Below, one piece after another: positions 32,098-40,050 of a stretch of 64,000 nt of DNA. The first letter of the stretch is position 1. Each line of letters starts with the position of its first letter. This stretch comes from Thiobaca trueperi (GTDB lineage: Bacteria > Pseudomonadota > Gammaproteobacteria > Chromatiales > Chromatiaceae), in the NCBI RefSeq assembly GCF_004342175.1, contig NZ_SMAO01000001.1, positions 62,001 to 126,000 on the forward strand, given 5' to 3'. Made by a program: the position numbers and the translations under genes. Below the pieces are notes generated by a model that saw only the letters and a program-made list of their open reading frames with translations, ran no database searches and was not told where the DNA came from.

Positions 32098-32571
32098 TCA
32101 CACCGAAACCAGTTCCCGCGCCAGCACCGTGGCATCCTCGCGGCCCTTGCCGGCGGGATAATAGTTGCGCCGGGTGCCGATCTCGCAGAAGCCTTCGGCG
32201 GCATAGAGTGCGCGGGCGCTGGCATTGGAGGCGCGCACTTCCAGAAAGGCGGTCGTGGCCTGGCGCCTGAGTGCGAGCGACAGCAGATGACGCAGCATCC
32301 GCCGGCCCAGCCCCAGCCGCTGACAGCGCGGATGCACGCAGAGATTGAAGATGTGACACTCCCCGACCGCGACCGACATGATGCCGTGCGCGACGATATT
32401 CCGGTCGATCTCGCCGACCCAGCAGCAGTACCCGACCCGCAGACAGTCCGCAAAAATGGCCTCGCTCCAGGGATAGGGATAGGCCGCGCGCTCGACCGCC
32501 ATGACAGCGTCCAGATCCGCCTCACACATGGGTCTGAGCCGCAGGGGCGGATCCTCGGTCAGGGTCGTCAT
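32098..32571 (-). CDS. rimI: Ribosomal-protein-alanine N-acetyltransferase RimI
   Basis: A GNAT acetyltransferase of 157 residues, the normal RimI length, that acetylates the N-terminal Ala of ribosomal protein S18. LRPMCEADLDAVMAVERAAYPYPWSEAIF opens the fold, HPRCQRLGLGRRML is the acetyl-CoA loop (R/QxxGxG/A), and LEVRASNASARALYAAEGF is the classic RimI motif. GGGAG lies upstream of the ATG chosen; an upstream in-frame ATG at 32592 would overlap the amrS end region. Directly downstream of amrS on the same strand. Confidence 0.92.
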   Translation of the reverse strand: MTTLTEDPPLRLRPMCEADLDAVMAVERAAYPYPWSEAIFADCLRVGYCCWVGEIDRNIVAHGIMSVAVGECHIFNLCVHPRCQRLGLGRRMLRHLLSLALRRQATTAFLEVRASNASARALYAAEGFCEIGTRRNYYPAGKGREDATVLARELVSV

Positions 32572-32596
32572 AACAGGTTTGCTCCCGGTCATCGCT

Positions 32597-33685
32597 TCAT
32601 CCCATGCCAACACCGGCTATCGCCGTTCCGCACTCGGGGCAGCATCCCTGTCGGATGCGGTTGGAGAGCAGATAGACACCGTAACGCTGGATCAGCCGCT
32701 GACCGCAGTGGTGACAGTAGCTGTCTTCGCCGCCTCTGCCCGGCAGATTGCCCTGGTAGACATGGCGCAACCCGGCCTGCCGACCGATGTCAGCCGCCCG
32801 TTGCAGGGTGGCCGCAGGCGTGGGCAGGATGTCGCGCATCTCGTAAGCGGCATGAAAGCGCGAGACATGCCAGGGAATGTCCGGCGAGACGGAATGAATG
32901 AAGCCCGCGATGTCGGCAAGTTCTTCATCCGAATCATTGACGCCCGGAATCACCAGGGTCGTCACCTCCAGCCAGACGCCAAGCGCATGATAACGCTGGA
33001 TCGCATCCAGTACGGGTTGCAGTCTGATCCGGCTCAGATGCCGGTAACTCTCGTCACGGAAAAATTTCAGGTCCACATTGGCGGCGTCCAGCACAGTCGC
33101 CAGCTCGCGCTGCGGCGCCTCGTTGATATAACCGTTGGTGATGAAGACGTTGGACAGCCCGCTTTTTCTCGCCAGACGGGCGGTTTCACAGGCGAGTTCA
33201 TAGAAGATGGTCGGCTCGGTGAAGGTGTAGGCGATGGAGCGCGCCCCGCTGTCGTGCGCGGTCTGCACGATCTGCGCGGGTGTCACCCGTTCGCCGGGAA
33301 CCTGATCCCCCAGACGCGCGAGTCGCGGACAGACGGGCTCTGCGTCGCGCTCTTCGCCATCGGTATCCAGATGCCGGGGAAGGCGTTCCCTCGGCCACTG
33401 TGAAATCTCCCAGTTCTGGCAGAAGGTGCAGCGCAGGCTGCAACCCACGGTGGCGATGGAATACGCAGACGAGCCGGGGTGAAAATGGAACAGCGGCTTT
33501 TTTTCGATCGGCTCCAGATTGCGGGCGATCACGCGATCCGCCACCAGGGTAAAGAGCGTCCCGCCGCTGTTGTAGCGCACGGCGCAGACCCCGCGACCGC
33601 CATTCGCAATGATGCAGTCATGCGGACAGAGCCGGCATTGAACCCGCTTGTGGTCGAGCCGGTCGTAGAAAGCTGCTTCTTTCAT
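32597..33685 (-). CDS. amrS: AmmeMemoRadiSam-system radical SAM enzyme AmrS
   Basis: A 362-residue radical SAM protein. The N-terminal CRLCPHDC and the SAM-cluster motif CSLRCTFCQNW (about residues 87-97) are intact, and the C-terminus has a zinc-ribbon-like CHHCGQ...CCPECG. AmrS-type enzymes usually occur with AMMECR1 and Memo proteins, neither of which is seen here. Function of the system is unresolved. It is followed by rimI and divergent from hemC. Confidence 0.88.
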   Translation of the reverse strand: MKEAAFYDRLDHKRVQCRLCPHDCIIANGGRGVCAVRYNSGGTLFTLVADRVIARNLEPIEKKPLFHFHPGSSAYSIATVGCSLRCTFCQNWEISQWPRERLPRHLDTDGEERDAEPVCPRLARLGDQVPGERVTPAQIVQTAHDSGARSIAYTFTEPTIFYELACETARLARKSGLSNVFITNGYINEAPQRELATVLDAANVDLKFFRDESYRHLSRIRLQPVLDAIQRYHALGVWLEVTTLVIPGVNDSDEELADIAGFIHSVSPDIPWHVSRFHAAYEMRDILPTPAATLQRAADIGRQAGLRHVYQGNLPGRGGEDSYCHHCGQRLIQRYGVYLLSNRIRQGCCPECGTAIAGVGMG

Positions 33686-33840
33686 CGCGCGCCTCCAGTT
33701 GGTTGAAACAGGCTGATGAGATGAGGGCCGTCCTGTGCAGTGACAGCCCGGTATGACACAATCGCGCTTCGCCGCCGCGCCTTGCGCGACTTGCCTTGCG
33801 CGACTCAGGGCGTTTTCACTGATTTGTCCCAGGATTCACC

Positions 33841-34767
33841 ATGTCGAACATCATTCGTATCGCCACCCGTAAATCTCCTCTGGCCATGTGGCAGGCCGAG
33901 CACGTCACCGCACTGCTCAAGGGTCTCTATCCCGATCTGGTTGTCGAGATCATCGGTATGACCACCAAGGGCGACAAGATTCTCGATGCGCCACTGGCAA
34001 AGGTCGGCGGCAAAGGGCTTTTCGTCAAGGAGCTGGAACAGGGCATGCTGGACGGCGAGGCCGACATCGCGGTGCATTCCATGAAGGATGTGCCGGTCGA
34101 TTTCCCCGAGGGTCTGCATCTGGCGGTCATTATGGACCGCGAGGATCCGCGCGACGCCTTCGTCTCCAATGTCTATCCGAATCTGGATGCACTGCCGCAG
34201 GGCGCCTGTGTCGGCACCTCCAGTCTGCGCCGTCAGTGTCAGATCGCCGATCTGCGTCCCGATCTGCGCATCGAGCCGCTGCGCGGCAACGTCAACACCC
34301 GTCTGGCCAAGCTGGACGCGGGCGAGTACGACGCCATCATCCTCGCCGCCGCCGGTCTCATGCGGCTGGGTTTCGAGGATCGCATCCGCGCCCGCATCGA
34401 GCCCGCCGTCAGTCTGCCGGCCATCGGTCAGGGCGCCATCGGCATCGAGTGCCGCGTCAATGACCCGCGCATCAATGACCTGATCGCGCCGCTGCATCAT
34501 CGCGAAACCGCCGACCGGGTGCTGGCCGAACGCGCCATGAACGCCCGTCTGCATGGCGGCTGTCAGGTGCCCATCGCCGGTCATGCGGTGCTGGACGGCG
34601 ACCGTCTCGTCATCAAGGGTCTGGTCGGCAGCCCGGACGGCAAGCTGATCCTGCGCGCCGAGGCCGAAGGTCAGCGCACCGAGGCCGAAGACATCGGCAC
34701 CCGGGTCGCCGATGCGCTGCTGGCGCAGGGCGCGGGTGAGATCCTGAGCGCGCTCCAGGAGCATTGA
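33841..34767 (+). CDS. hemC: Hydroxymethylbilane synthase (porphobilinogen deaminase)
   Basis: Cytoplasmic enzyme of tetrapyrrole synthesis that polymerises four porphobilinogens. The 308-residue protein begins [19 protein letters not shown], has [10 protein letters not shown] and VHSMKDVP, the substrate-binding Arg-rich SSLRRQCQ, and the dipyrromethane-cofactor Cys in [19 protein letters not shown] precedes the ATG. hemD follows three bases after the stop. In a purple bacterium the pathway also feeds bacteriochlorophyll and B12. Confidence 0.97.
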   Translation: MSNIIRIATRKSPLAMWQAEHVTALLKGLYPDLVVEIIGMTTKGDKILDAPLAKVGGKGLFVKELEQGMLDGEADIAVHSMKDVPVDFPEGLHLAVIMDREDPRDAFVSNVYPNLDALPQGACVGTSSLRRQCQIADLRPDLRIEPLRGNVNTRLAKLDAGEYDAIILAAAGLMRLGFEDRIRARIEPAVSLPAIGQGAIGIECRVNDPRINDLIAPLHHRETADRVLAERAMNARLHGGCQVPIAGHAVLDGDRLVIKGLVGSPDGKLILRAEAEGQRTEAEDIGTRVADALLAQGAGEILSALQEH

Positions 34768-34770
34768 GCC

Positions 34771-35535
34771 ATGCCCCCCTGCGATCTCGCCGGTCGCGGC
34801 GTGCTCGTGACCCGGCCCGCCGGTCAGGCGGACGAACTCTGCCGCCTGATCGAGGCGGCAGGCGGGCGGGCGGTGCGTCTGCCGACCATCGCCATCGAAC
34901 CGGCGCTGGAGCCGCAGCCGCTCGCCGCGCGTCTGGCCGAGCCCTGGGATCTGATGTATTTCGTCAGCCGCAACGCGGTGGAACAGGCGCTGGCGCTGAT
35001 GCCCGATGGGCGCTGGTCGAACGTCGCCCAGGTGGCGGCCGTCGGACGCGGCACCGCACTGGCGCTCGCCGCTGCCGGGCGTGCGCCGGATCTGGTACCG
35101 AACGAGCGTTACGAAAGCGAAGCCCTGCTGGCGATGCCTGAACTGGCGGCGATGCAGGACCGGCGGGTGCTGATCGTGCGCGGGGATGGCGGGCGCGCGA
35201 TCTTCGCCGAGACCCTCGCCGCACGCGGGGCGGAGGTCCGGTTCGCCGAGGTCTATCGGCGGGTCAGACCGGCGTTTGATCCCGCGCCGCTGCTGGCGCG
35301 CTGGTCGGAAGCGGTCGCGCTGACGCTGGCGACCAGTGACGAGGTGCTGCTGAATCTGGTCGAGATGCTGGGACCGGACGGTCGCGAGCCACTGCTTGCC
35401 ACGCCGCTGGTGGTGATCGCCGAACGCACCGAACAGACCGCGCGCGGGCTTGGCTTCGTGACGGTCAAGGTCGCGGCAAAGGCGGAGGACGGGGCGATTG
35501 TGCAGGCGCTGTGTGATTTAAATGGACAGGATTAA
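34771..35535 (+). CDS. hemD: Uroporphyrinogen-III synthase
   Basis: A 254-residue enzyme that closes hydroxymethylbilane with inversion of ring D. Family marks are GVLVTRPAGQADELCRLIEAAGG at the N-terminus, YFVSRNAVEQAL, AAVGRGTALALAAAGR, and VLIVRGDGGRAIFAETLAARGAEV. Sequence is weakly conserved in this family, but position immediately after hemC makes the call firm. The usual downstream hemX/hemY genes are absent; repeats follow instead. Confidence 0.93.
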   Translation: MPPCDLAGRGVLVTRPAGQADELCRLIEAAGGRAVRLPTIAIEPALEPQPLAARLAEPWDLMYFVSRNAVEQALALMPDGRWSNVAQVAAVGRGTALALAAAGRAPDLVPNERYESEALLAMPELAAMQDRRVLIVRGDGGRAIFAETLAARGAEVRFAEVYRRVRPAFDPAPLLARWSEAVALTLATSDEVLLNLVEMLGPDGREPLLATPLVVIAERTEQTARGLGFVTVKVAAKAEDGAIVQALCDLNGQD

Positions 35536-35561
35536 CAGGATTTTCCAGGATTGACAGGACT
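35523..35561. repeat. Dispersed AGGATT-type repeat
   Basis: GGACAGGATTAACAGGATTTTCCAGGATTGACAGGA consists of imperfect 9-10 base units around CAGGAT. It overlaps the last codons of hemD. Related arrays lie near 38084-38100, 39544-39630 and 61872-61965. Confidence 0.65.
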
Positions 35562-35571
35562 TTTTACTCTG

Positions 35572-35695
35572 GTCACGAAGCTCCAGCTTCGTGACCTCAG
35601 CGATGAAGCTCTGCTTCACGAGACGGCGACTTTGAGCCTTCGCCTGGATTGATCTGATCGCGACTCCTCAGATTCGTGAAGCGGAGCTTCGTCAC
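35572..35695. repeat. REP-like palindromes between hemD and DUF4136 gene
   Basis: GTCACGAAGCT-CC-AGCTTCGTGAC (35572-35595) is a perfect 11-bp palindrome. Two related copies follow: GATGAAGCTCTGCTTCACGAG near 35602 and TTCGTGAAGCGGAGCTTCGTCAC ending 35695. The convergent genes on both sides make a shared terminator role plausible, but the repeated sequence also resembles REP elements. Confidence 0.6.
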
Positions 35696-35732
35696 CAGGT
35701 CCAAACATCGCATCCCGTATATTTTTCGCGGC

Positions 35733-36386
35733 TTATTCAAACGAACCGGAAGAGGCTTTCTTGGTAACCGCCCCGGCCAGCAGTCCATCCCTGCGCAGTT
35801 GCGCGATGACATCGGCGATGACCTGACTGATGGTCTGCTCCGAGTTGGGATCGAGCGGCTGCGAGCGACCGGACCAGACCAGGGTTTCGCGCTGCGCGTC
35901 GTAGAGGTTGGTCTCCAGTCGCAGCGATTGATAACCGGTGTAGTAATCGGGTCGGGCGACATCGCTATAAACCTGGTTGTAATAGCGGTCGAAGCGGCGG
36001 TAAGTATCAGGAATCGAGGTGGCGCGTGCCGCAGGCTCCGTGCTCTGCGCTGCCTCGGGGATGAGATGGGTGACGATCAGAGCGTCCGCGTCCGCGCCCG
36101 ACAGGGCGCGTTTGATCTGCGCGGTGCGTCTGAGCGATTTTTCCGACACCAGGGTGTGACTGGGGCGGGCGCTGACCCCGGCGGCGGTCAGGGCCGTCGC
36201 AAAGTTGTCTTCGTAGGCGCGTCGCACGGTGGTTTTGGTGGCGATGCCGAACACCACCAGCGTGCGATATTGAGTCGGCTGTGCGCCGGGGTCGGTCCAG
36301 ACCGAGGTGACGCGCGGCTGGGTTGCGCAGGCTGTTGTCAGCAGGGCGAGCACGCCAACGACTGCGGCGCGAAGGGCGGGAGGCAT
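35733..36386 (-). CDS. DUF4136-like lipoprotein
   Basis: A 217-residue predicted lipoprotein with lipobox LTTAC (Cys20), then RVTSVWTDPGAQPTQYRTLVVFG, a segment common to DUF4136-type proteins, and LVWSGRSQPLDPNS near the end. Probably periplasmic-facing on a membrane; function unknown. GGAG nine bases before the ATG. It is divergent from the TerD-domain gene, so the two may share control, but nothing proves a link. Confidence 0.75.
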   Translation of the reverse strand: MPPALRAAVVGVLALLTTACATQPRVTSVWTDPGAQPTQYRTLVVFGIATKTTVRRAYEDNFATALTAAGVSARPSHTLVSEKSLRRTAQIKRALSGADADALIVTHLIPEAAQSTEPAARATSIPDTYRRFDRYYNQVYSDVARPDYYTGYQSLRLETNLYDAQRETLVWSGRSQPLDPNSEQTISQVIADVIAQLRRDGLLAGAVTKKASSGSFE

Positions 36387-36504
36387 AGATTCATTCTCCG
36401 GGCGAAGGCAGGATGCCGGGGCGGGCGTCAGAGTGTGCCTTGGTGGAGACAGAGCGGCAAGAGGTTAAACCGAAGTTAGCGCGCCCTGGGTGACGGCCCG
36501 TCAG

Positions 36505-36533
36505 TTGCAAGAGGCGGCGGGTTGGTCTAACGT
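36505..36533 (+). promoter_or_regulatory. Possible sigma70 promoter of the TerD operon
   Basis: TTGCAA, 17 bases, TAACGT; four matches of six in each box with ideal spacing, about 50 bases before the 8-codon leader ORF and 75 before the TerD start. Confidence 0.35.
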
Positions 36534-36585
36534 GCGGCGCAAAAATGCAAGCCGAGTCAATCCCGAGCGAGTTGGAGGAAACGCC

Positions 36586-36612
36586 ATGCCGTCAGGGTTG
36601 TGGTGGACATGA
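36586..36612 (+). CDS. Possible 8-residue leader peptide before the TerD gene
   Basis: A perfect ribosome site GGAGGAAACGCC precedes an ATG that encodes only MPSGLWWT and then stops; its TGA overlaps the ATG of the TerD-domain gene (ATGA). It could be a coupling minicistron, or the sign of a recent frameshift that shortened the N-terminus of the downstream protein. It contains two consecutive Trp codons. Confidence 0.4.
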   Translation: MPSGLWWT

Positions 36613-37913
36613 AGATCCTGCCCAAGGGTGCGAATGCCCCGCTGACGAATGCGGGCGGCGTGCACGTCGAGCTGAACTGGCAGGCGAGTCGTGGCAGTCT
36701 GGATGTCGTCTGTTTCGCGGTCGGCGATGATGGGCATGTGCCGGGCGACGACTGGTTTCTGTTTTACAACCAGCTCCAGGCGCCGGATGGCGTCATCCGC
36801 CTGTCTGCGCCCGCTGCCGGTCAGTCGCACTGCCTGATTCAACTGGACCGACTCCCGCTCCGCATCCAGAGATGTGTCTTCGCCGCCGCGCTGGAGACCG
36901 GTTCGTTCCGACACCTGACCGGCGCGACCCTTACGGCGACGCCGGAGACAGGTGAGGGCGTCAGCTTCACGCTCGCCGATGCCGGCGACGAGCAGGCGCT
37001 CATCTTTGCCGAGATCTATCGCCACGGCGCAGGCTGGAAGTTCCGCGCCAACGGCCAGGGTTTTCGTGGCGGACTCCAGCCGCTGGCCGAGCATTTTGGT
37101 GTGGCGGTCGCTCAGAACGCTGTCGGCCCGCATTCAGCGCCAGCCGGAACAGGATCGCCGCTGTCAAGCCCTGAACCCGCGCGCGGCTCAACCGAGCCGC
37201 TTCCTCCGCCCCAGCCGCTTGAAGCGTCCAATCGTTCGCGCTGGTCCAGACGTTCATGGCTCAGGATTCCGGCGGTGCTGGTTGTCCTGCTGGCTTCTGG
37301 CGCTGGCGTCTGGTTTGTTTATCGGGCCGAAAACCATGATCCGATGATCTGGCTCAAAAATGCCGGGTCGTGGTTGTCATCGCACTCATCGACCCCGGCT
37401 TCCTCAACAGGGGCGATCCCGCGCAGTGGTCAGAAGGATCCGCCGCCGCTCTATGAGCCTCCGACCTGCACCTGGAGCAATACCGAGGTCTTCGACCGTT
37501 ATCACGCCCTGGGCGAAAACTACATCAAGATCCTCCAGCGGATCGACCGCAGCAATCAGAACCTGGAGAAGTGGCGGCTGGATCTGCGCAACTCGGATGC
37601 GGACTGTCCGACCGCTTTTGTGGACGGCAACCGGCAGGAAATCGAGCAACTGCAAAAACTACCGGTTGCCGAATGGATGACCGAAGCGATCAAGCTCAAT
37701 AATTGCGCGGGCCTGATCATCAATAAAGTCGAAACGGATCTGAATCAGGAATCCAGGCCAATCATCAGCCAGCGACTGGTGCGCGAGGCCGACCGCGCGC
37801 GCAATCTCGAATCGGATCTGACCGATATTTCGCGCGATCTGGCCTATCTGCGCAACAAAAGAGACCGTCTGCTCGAAGGTTTCCAGGAAAATCTGGAAGC
37901 CTGTTCGCAGTGA
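36609..37913 (+). CDS. TerD-domain membrane protein
   Basis: A 434-residue protein in three parts. Residues 1 to ~165 are a TerD domain (LPKGANAPL start, WQASRGSLDVVCFAVGDDGHVPGDDWFLFYNQ, FAEIYRHGAGWKFRANGQGF), usually calcium-binding and stress/tellurite related. A Pro/Ser-rich linker ending in basic SRWSRRSWLR leads into one helix (IPAVLVVLLASGAGVWFVY, ~220-238). The C-terminus is a helical extracytoplasmic domain with four cysteines (CTWSN, DADCPT, NNCAGL, EACSQ) and a coiled-coil (READRARNLESDLTDISRDLAYLRNKRD). The positive-inside rule puts TerD in the cytoplasm. TerD proteins are normally soluble and short, so this anchored form is unusual. It leads a long co-oriented gene run. Confidence 0.8.
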   Translation: MKILPKGANAPLTNAGGVHVELNWQASRGSLDVVCFAVGDDGHVPGDDWFLFYNQLQAPDGVIRLSAPAAGQSHCLIQLDRLPLRIQRCVFAAALETGSFRHLTGATLTATPETGEGVSFTLADAGDEQALIFAEIYRHGAGWKFRANGQGFRGGLQPLAEHFGVAVAQNAVGPHSAPAGTGSPLSSPEPARGSTEPLPPPQPLEASNRSRWSRRSWLRIPAVLVVLLASGAGVWFVYRAENHDPMIWLKNAGSWLSSHSSTPASSTGAIPRSGQKDPPPLYEPPTCTWSNTEVFDRYHALGENYIKILQRIDRSNQNLEKWRLDLRNSDADCPTAFVDGNRQEIEQLQKLPVAEWMTEAIKLNNCAGLIINKVETDLNQESRPIISQRLVREADRARNLESDLTDISRDLAYLRNKRDRLLEGFQENLEACSQ

Positions 37914-37957
37914 GTCCGCATCCAGGGCATGGAACCGGTTTCAGACGGGACATGTTT

Positions 37958-38026
37958 CCGATCGTTGTCGTCGTCGTAGTCGTAATCGAAGATTCGCAAG
38001 CCGACGACGACGACAACGAACAGCAT
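37958..38026. repeat. Hairpin core element, copy B
   Basis: GATCGTTGTC-type arm, the loop TAATCGAAGATTCGCAAGC and a GACGAC/GACAAC arm, as in the centres of copies A and C, but I find no CTAGTGCAGCA ends. Relative to the loop the outermost arm bases are GATC on the left and GAAC on the right, the reverse of A and C, though this rests on one base per side. Lies between the TerD gene and the first secreted coiled-coil gene. Left boundary uncertain by a few bases. Confidence 0.6.
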
Positions 38027-38083
38027 CGGTGAAGACTGACTCCGGTGAGTCGCTCTAGCCGGCTGGTACGCGATTAAAAAATC

Positions 38084-38100
38084 CTGTTAATCCTGTCGAG
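38084..38100. repeat. Short AGGATT-type repeat
   Basis: AATCCTGTTAATCCTGTC, the inverse complement of the unit seen after hemD, just before the first secreted coiled-coil gene. Confidence 0.45.
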
Positions 38101-38122
38101 ATCCATATTGCATGGGGAGCCG

Positions 38123-38845
38123 ATGAAAGAGACCGAACACCAAACCGATTCTCGTCGCACCGGCTGGCGCACCGCCAGCTTGACCGCGCTCATCGTCTTC
38201 CATGCGGTACTGCTCGCCATCCCCGCCTGGGCGCAGGACACCAATTACAGCGCCCGCAATCCCAATCGCACCAACCCGACCGTCATCCTCGAAAACGAGA
38301 TGTCGAACATCCGCACCTCGAATGCGCAGCTCGGCGCGCGGATCCAGACGGCGATGGAAAAACTCGATGAAGTCGCCCGTCTGACCTCCGAGGACGAAAA
38401 GGAGGTGCAGGTCGATAATCTCTTTTTCACCCTGCGCGACGAGGTCTATGGCGTGCTGAACAAGCTGGATCTCAACAGCGATTTCGCCGATGCGCTCAAT
38501 CGCGCCAAAGAGGGAACCATCGTCCTGAAAAGCTGGTACGAACGCCAGCCGCCCGACTACACCAACCGCGAGCAGAGCATCGCCCAGCTCGAACGCGCCA
38601 TTCAGGAATACGACATCGTGGACGAGCGTCTCAATCAGAGCCGCACGCTTGCGCAGGAAAAGCTCTCGACCATCATGCGCCAGCATCGCGTGGTTCTTCA
38701 GGAAATGAAGATCGGCAAGGTGCTGGAGGCCATCGCCGCCGCGCGTTCAGTGGTCGAAGGACTCAACGACATCACCACGGCCATGACCGTCGTCGAGGAA
38801 AAGACTCAGCAGACACTCCAGAGCACGGTGCCCATCTCCAACTGA
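38123..38845 (+). CDS. Secreted coiled-coil protein, first of three
   Basis: A 240-residue protein with an N-terminal signal (SLTALIVFHAVLLAIPAWAQ, cleavage near residue 37) and an almost wholly alpha-helical, heptad-like mature part (NEMSNIRTSNAQLGARIQTAM, SIAQLERAIQEYDIVDERL). No catalytic motif recognised. GGGGAG five bases before the ATG sets the start; an ATG five codons earlier is less good. The C-terminus ends TVPISN, resembling QTPISQ of the next protein, so the two may be distant paralogues. Periplasmic partner of the downstream channel genes by context only. Confidence 0.7.
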   Translation: MKETEHQTDSRRTGWRTASLTALIVFHAVLLAIPAWAQDTNYSARNPNRTNPTVILENEMSNIRTSNAQLGARIQTAMEKLDEVARLTSEDEKEVQVDNLFFTLRDEVYGVLNKLDLNSDFADALNRAKEGTIVLKSWYERQPPDYTNREQSIAQLERAIQEYDIVDERLNQSRTLAQEKLSTIMRQHRVVLQEMKIGKVLEAIAAARSVVEGLNDITTAMTVVEEKTQQTLQSTVPISN

Positions 38846-38873
38846 ACGTCACTCAACCCGCCGCGAGGACAAC

Positions 38874-39491
38874 ATGAAGACACCCACCATTCTGCTTGCC
38901 GGACTCTTCGCGCTCACGACCGCCGGGACATTCGCCCAACCGGGCGGACAGCCTGACATGGCGAATCTGTTTCAGAAGGTCAACGAGGTTGCCCAGCAGC
39001 TTCAGGCCAATCTGGGCGATCTGGAAACCAACATCCAGGCCAGCCGCGATTCGATCGAAAAGGGCGGTCAGGTGCTCGACGAGATGCTGGCCTCCGTGAC
39101 CAAGGTCCACGACAGCATGGCCGAGGACAGCGAGATCTGGAAGGAACTCGATGCGCTGCTGGCGCTCTGGGAACAGCGCCGTCAGGAGACACTGAAAAAG
39201 TCCGAGGCCAATCCGGCCTTCCTGCCGGTCGCGCAGTCCTGGCAGACCAAGCTCGATACGGGACGCACCCTGCGCAACCAGATCAGCACCGAGCGCGCCA
39301 ATTCCGTGGCGCTCATGCGCTCCATCGAGTCTGACCGCGACATCGTGCTGGCCTATTACGAACTGGGACAGGCCGACAAGGCCATCGAAGGGCTGCAAAA
39401 GGTCAGCGCCAATCTGAGCAGTCTCAATGCCAATATGCAGGCCATTGTCAAGACCGCGAACGAGGCGCAGCAGACGCCGATTTCGCAGTGA
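38874..39491 (+). CDS. Secreted coiled-coil protein, second of three
   Basis: A 205-residue protein with a clean signal peptide (MKTPTILLAGLFALTTAGTFAQ) and a helical mature part (LFQKVNEVAQQLQANLGDLETNIQ, VTKVHDSMAEDSEIWKELDALL, LSSLNANMQAIVKTANEA). No cysteines or enzyme motifs. GAGGAC precedes the ATG, 28 bases after the previous stop. Predicted periplasmic; function unknown. Confidence 0.7.
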   Translation: MKTPTILLAGLFALTTAGTFAQPGGQPDMANLFQKVNEVAQQLQANLGDLETNIQASRDSIEKGGQVLDEMLASVTKVHDSMAEDSEIWKELDALLALWEQRRQETLKKSEANPAFLPVAQSWQTKLDTGRTLRNQISTERANSVALMRSIESDRDIVLAYYELGQADKAIEGLQKVSANLSSLNANMQAIVKTANEAQQTPISQ

Positions 39492-39543
39492 GCGGGTTTT
39501 AGGTGGTTTCCGGGAAAGTTTCTACCAGGGCCAAGGCTCCAAA

Positions 39544-39630
39544 TGGACAGGATGAAAAGGATTTCGCAGGATTCACAGGAGAAAAATTCTTAAATCCTGT
39601 CCATCCTGAAAAATCCTGTTCATCCTGTCT
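39544..39630. repeat. Inverted pair of AGGATT-type repeats
   Basis: GGACAGGATGAAAAGGATTTCGCAGGATT on the left and AATCCTGTCCATCCTGAAAAATCCTGTTCATCCTGTC on the right can fold into an imperfect long hairpin. It separates the second secreted coiled-coil gene from the third and may act as a transcription-attenuating or processing structure. Confidence 0.6.
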
Positions 39631-39651
39631 ATTTGAGGTGAGTACGCCGGT

Positions 39652-40050
39652 ATGAACCGTTCAGGAAATCACCTAAACCACGTCCAGTGGCGTCTCATCC
39701 CGCTGGCGCTCTGTCTGGCGCTGCCGGGGGGCAATCCCTGCGCCGCCGGGCCGACGGCGCCTGCGGCAAGCGTCACGGCGGATGAACAGGCGATTCTGGC
39801 CGCGCGTTTGCAGGAGGTGCGGCAACTCCTGACGACACTCGATGGTCTGGAAACCCATCTCACCAGCGTGGCCCAGCGGGCGCTCGATCAGTCCGACGCC
39901 GCGCCGACCCTGGATGAACGTCGCCGTTACGAACAGCTTTACACCGAAACCAGCGCCCGCCTCGGCGAGTTGCGGATCACCCGCCGCAATATGCAGGACC
40001 AGCTCGACCGGCTGGACGCACAACTGGATGCAGCCAGTAGTGAACGATAA
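39652..40050 (+). CDS. Secreted coiled-coil protein, third of three
   Basis: A 132-residue protein with a signal-like N-terminus (WRLIPLALCLALPGGNPCAAG) and two long helices (ILAARLQEVRQLLTTLDGLETHL, LYTETSARLGELRITRRNMQDQLDRLDAQLDA). No known domain. Its end overlaps the MotA/ExbB-like gene by 23 bases, which ties this protein to the channel genes. Confidence 0.65.
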   Translation: MNRSGNHLNHVQWRLIPLALCLALPGGNPCAAGPTAPAASVTADEQAILAARLQEVRQLLTTLDGLETHLTSVAQRALDQSDAAPTLDERRRYEQLYTETSARLGELRITRRNMQDQLDRLDAQLDAASSER

